DNA of 31,135 nucleotides from a virus, in IMG/VR virus record IMGVR_UViG_3300032249_001209, positions 1 through 31,135 of that record, one strand, 5' to 3'. The position numbers and the translations under genes are program-made. Positions 30,852-31,135 of the stretch are shown piece after piece; positions within the stretch are counted from its first letter, which is position 1, and each line of letters begins with the position of its first letter. The notes beneath the pieces are model-generated. The model saw nothing but the letters and a program-made list of their open reading frames with translations. It was not told the origin of the DNA and searched no databases.

Positions 30852-31135
30852 ATGGCCGCTCCGACTCTCCGCTCTGAACAGATCCGCAACGGCGCGATCA
30901 CCGCCGCGAAGGCTGACCTCGCCACCGGCTCGTGGCACTTCTCCGGGAGCGCCACGCTCCGCGCTCCCTCCTCGTCTCCCTCCGACGCTCTCGACGTCGC
31001 CTCGAAGGGCTACGTCGACGCGCTCGTGCAGGGGCTCCGCTGGAAGGAGCCGGCGCGCGTCTCGACCGTCGCGAACCTCGCGGGCTACACCTACTCCAAC
31101 GGCACGAGCGGGGTCGGCGCGACCCTCACCGCGGG
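30852..31135 (+). CDS. Tail fibre protein, 5' part (cut by window end)
   Basis: ATG at 30852 follows GAGGT (30842-30846). The frame is open to the window edge, giving 94 complete residues of a longer protein. The N-terminus is short and polar (MAAPTLRSEQIRNGAI). Residues 48-72 contain DVASKGYVDALVQGLRWKEP followed by RVSTVANL. This is a known start of many phage tail fibres, where a 'KGYVD' helix precedes 'G...K.pVr.aT..N' and a beta structure begins. The rest of the protein, including any receptor-binding tip, lies outside the window. Together with the preceding gene it forms the host-contact module. Confidence 0.75.
   Translation, partial: MAAPTLRSEQIRNGAITAAKADLATGSWHFSGSATLRAPSSSPSDALDVASKGYVDALVQGLRWKEPARVSTVANLAGYTYSNGTSGVGATLTA

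Overview
The window is a continuous piece of a tailed double-stranded DNA phage or prophage (Caudoviricetes, siphovirus type). It covers the head, neck, tail, lysis and tail-fibre module. The DNA is very GC-rich, with strong GGAGG-type ribosome binding sites, many GTG starts (12 of the 28 starts I assign), and genes that often overlap by ATGA or GTGA. Every gene I can support lies on the plus strand. The many long minus-strand frames are by-products of the GC-rich codon use. The host cannot be named from the sequence. A high-GC bacterium is likely, and the lysis genes do not settle Gram type. No host genes, integrase, att site, tRNA, CRISPR or IS element are visible, so I cannot tell whether this is a free phage or a prophage.

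Layout. 1-4134 is the head module: the end of a Mu gpF-like minor head protein, a very long prohead-protease polyprotein with a probable nested scaffold, and the HK97-fold major capsid protein, followed by a strong hairpin. 4247-12492 is the neck or connector module (gp6-like adaptor, probable stopper, gp10-like neck protein, tail terminator). A glycan-type cassette is inserted in it: an extended-SDR nucleotide-sugar epimerase resembling dTDP-rhamnose 4-epimerases, an SGNH-hydrolase-like protein that appears to have lost its catalytic Ser and His, and a 962-residue protein with three glycosyltransferase-like segments and a TPR-like tail. 12501-13108 holds two small adjacent zinc-ribbon proteins. 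13226-20403 is the tail-shaft module: tube protein with a textbook terminator behind it, an unknown gene, the two tail-assembly chaperones linked by a probable -1 ribosomal frameshift (CCCTTTG), and a 1649-residue tape measure. 20414-25478 encodes two large tail-tip proteins, the first with Asp-box beta-propeller signatures. 25537-27205 is a lysis-type cassette (coiled-coil/TM holin candidate, M15 peptidase endolysin, small TM/Cys-rich protein). 27317-29842 is an accessory block with a CHC2 zinc finger plus AEP-primase-like protein. 29868 to the end holds tail-fibre or appendage genes, the last cut by the window edge.

How the parts work together. Head genes build and mature the capsid, connector genes close it and join the tail, the tape measure and chaperones set tail length, and tip and fibre proteins contact the host. 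M15 endolysin and membrane proteins release progeny. The most unusual content is the sugar-modification cassette embedded among neck genes and the primase-like gene embedded among lysis and fibre genes. The first suggests a dedicated virion or receptor glycosylation activity made with the structural proteins; this is inference. No gap exceeds 300 bases. The largest is 13778-13982 (205 nt), which holds a terminator and otherwise nothing I recognise.
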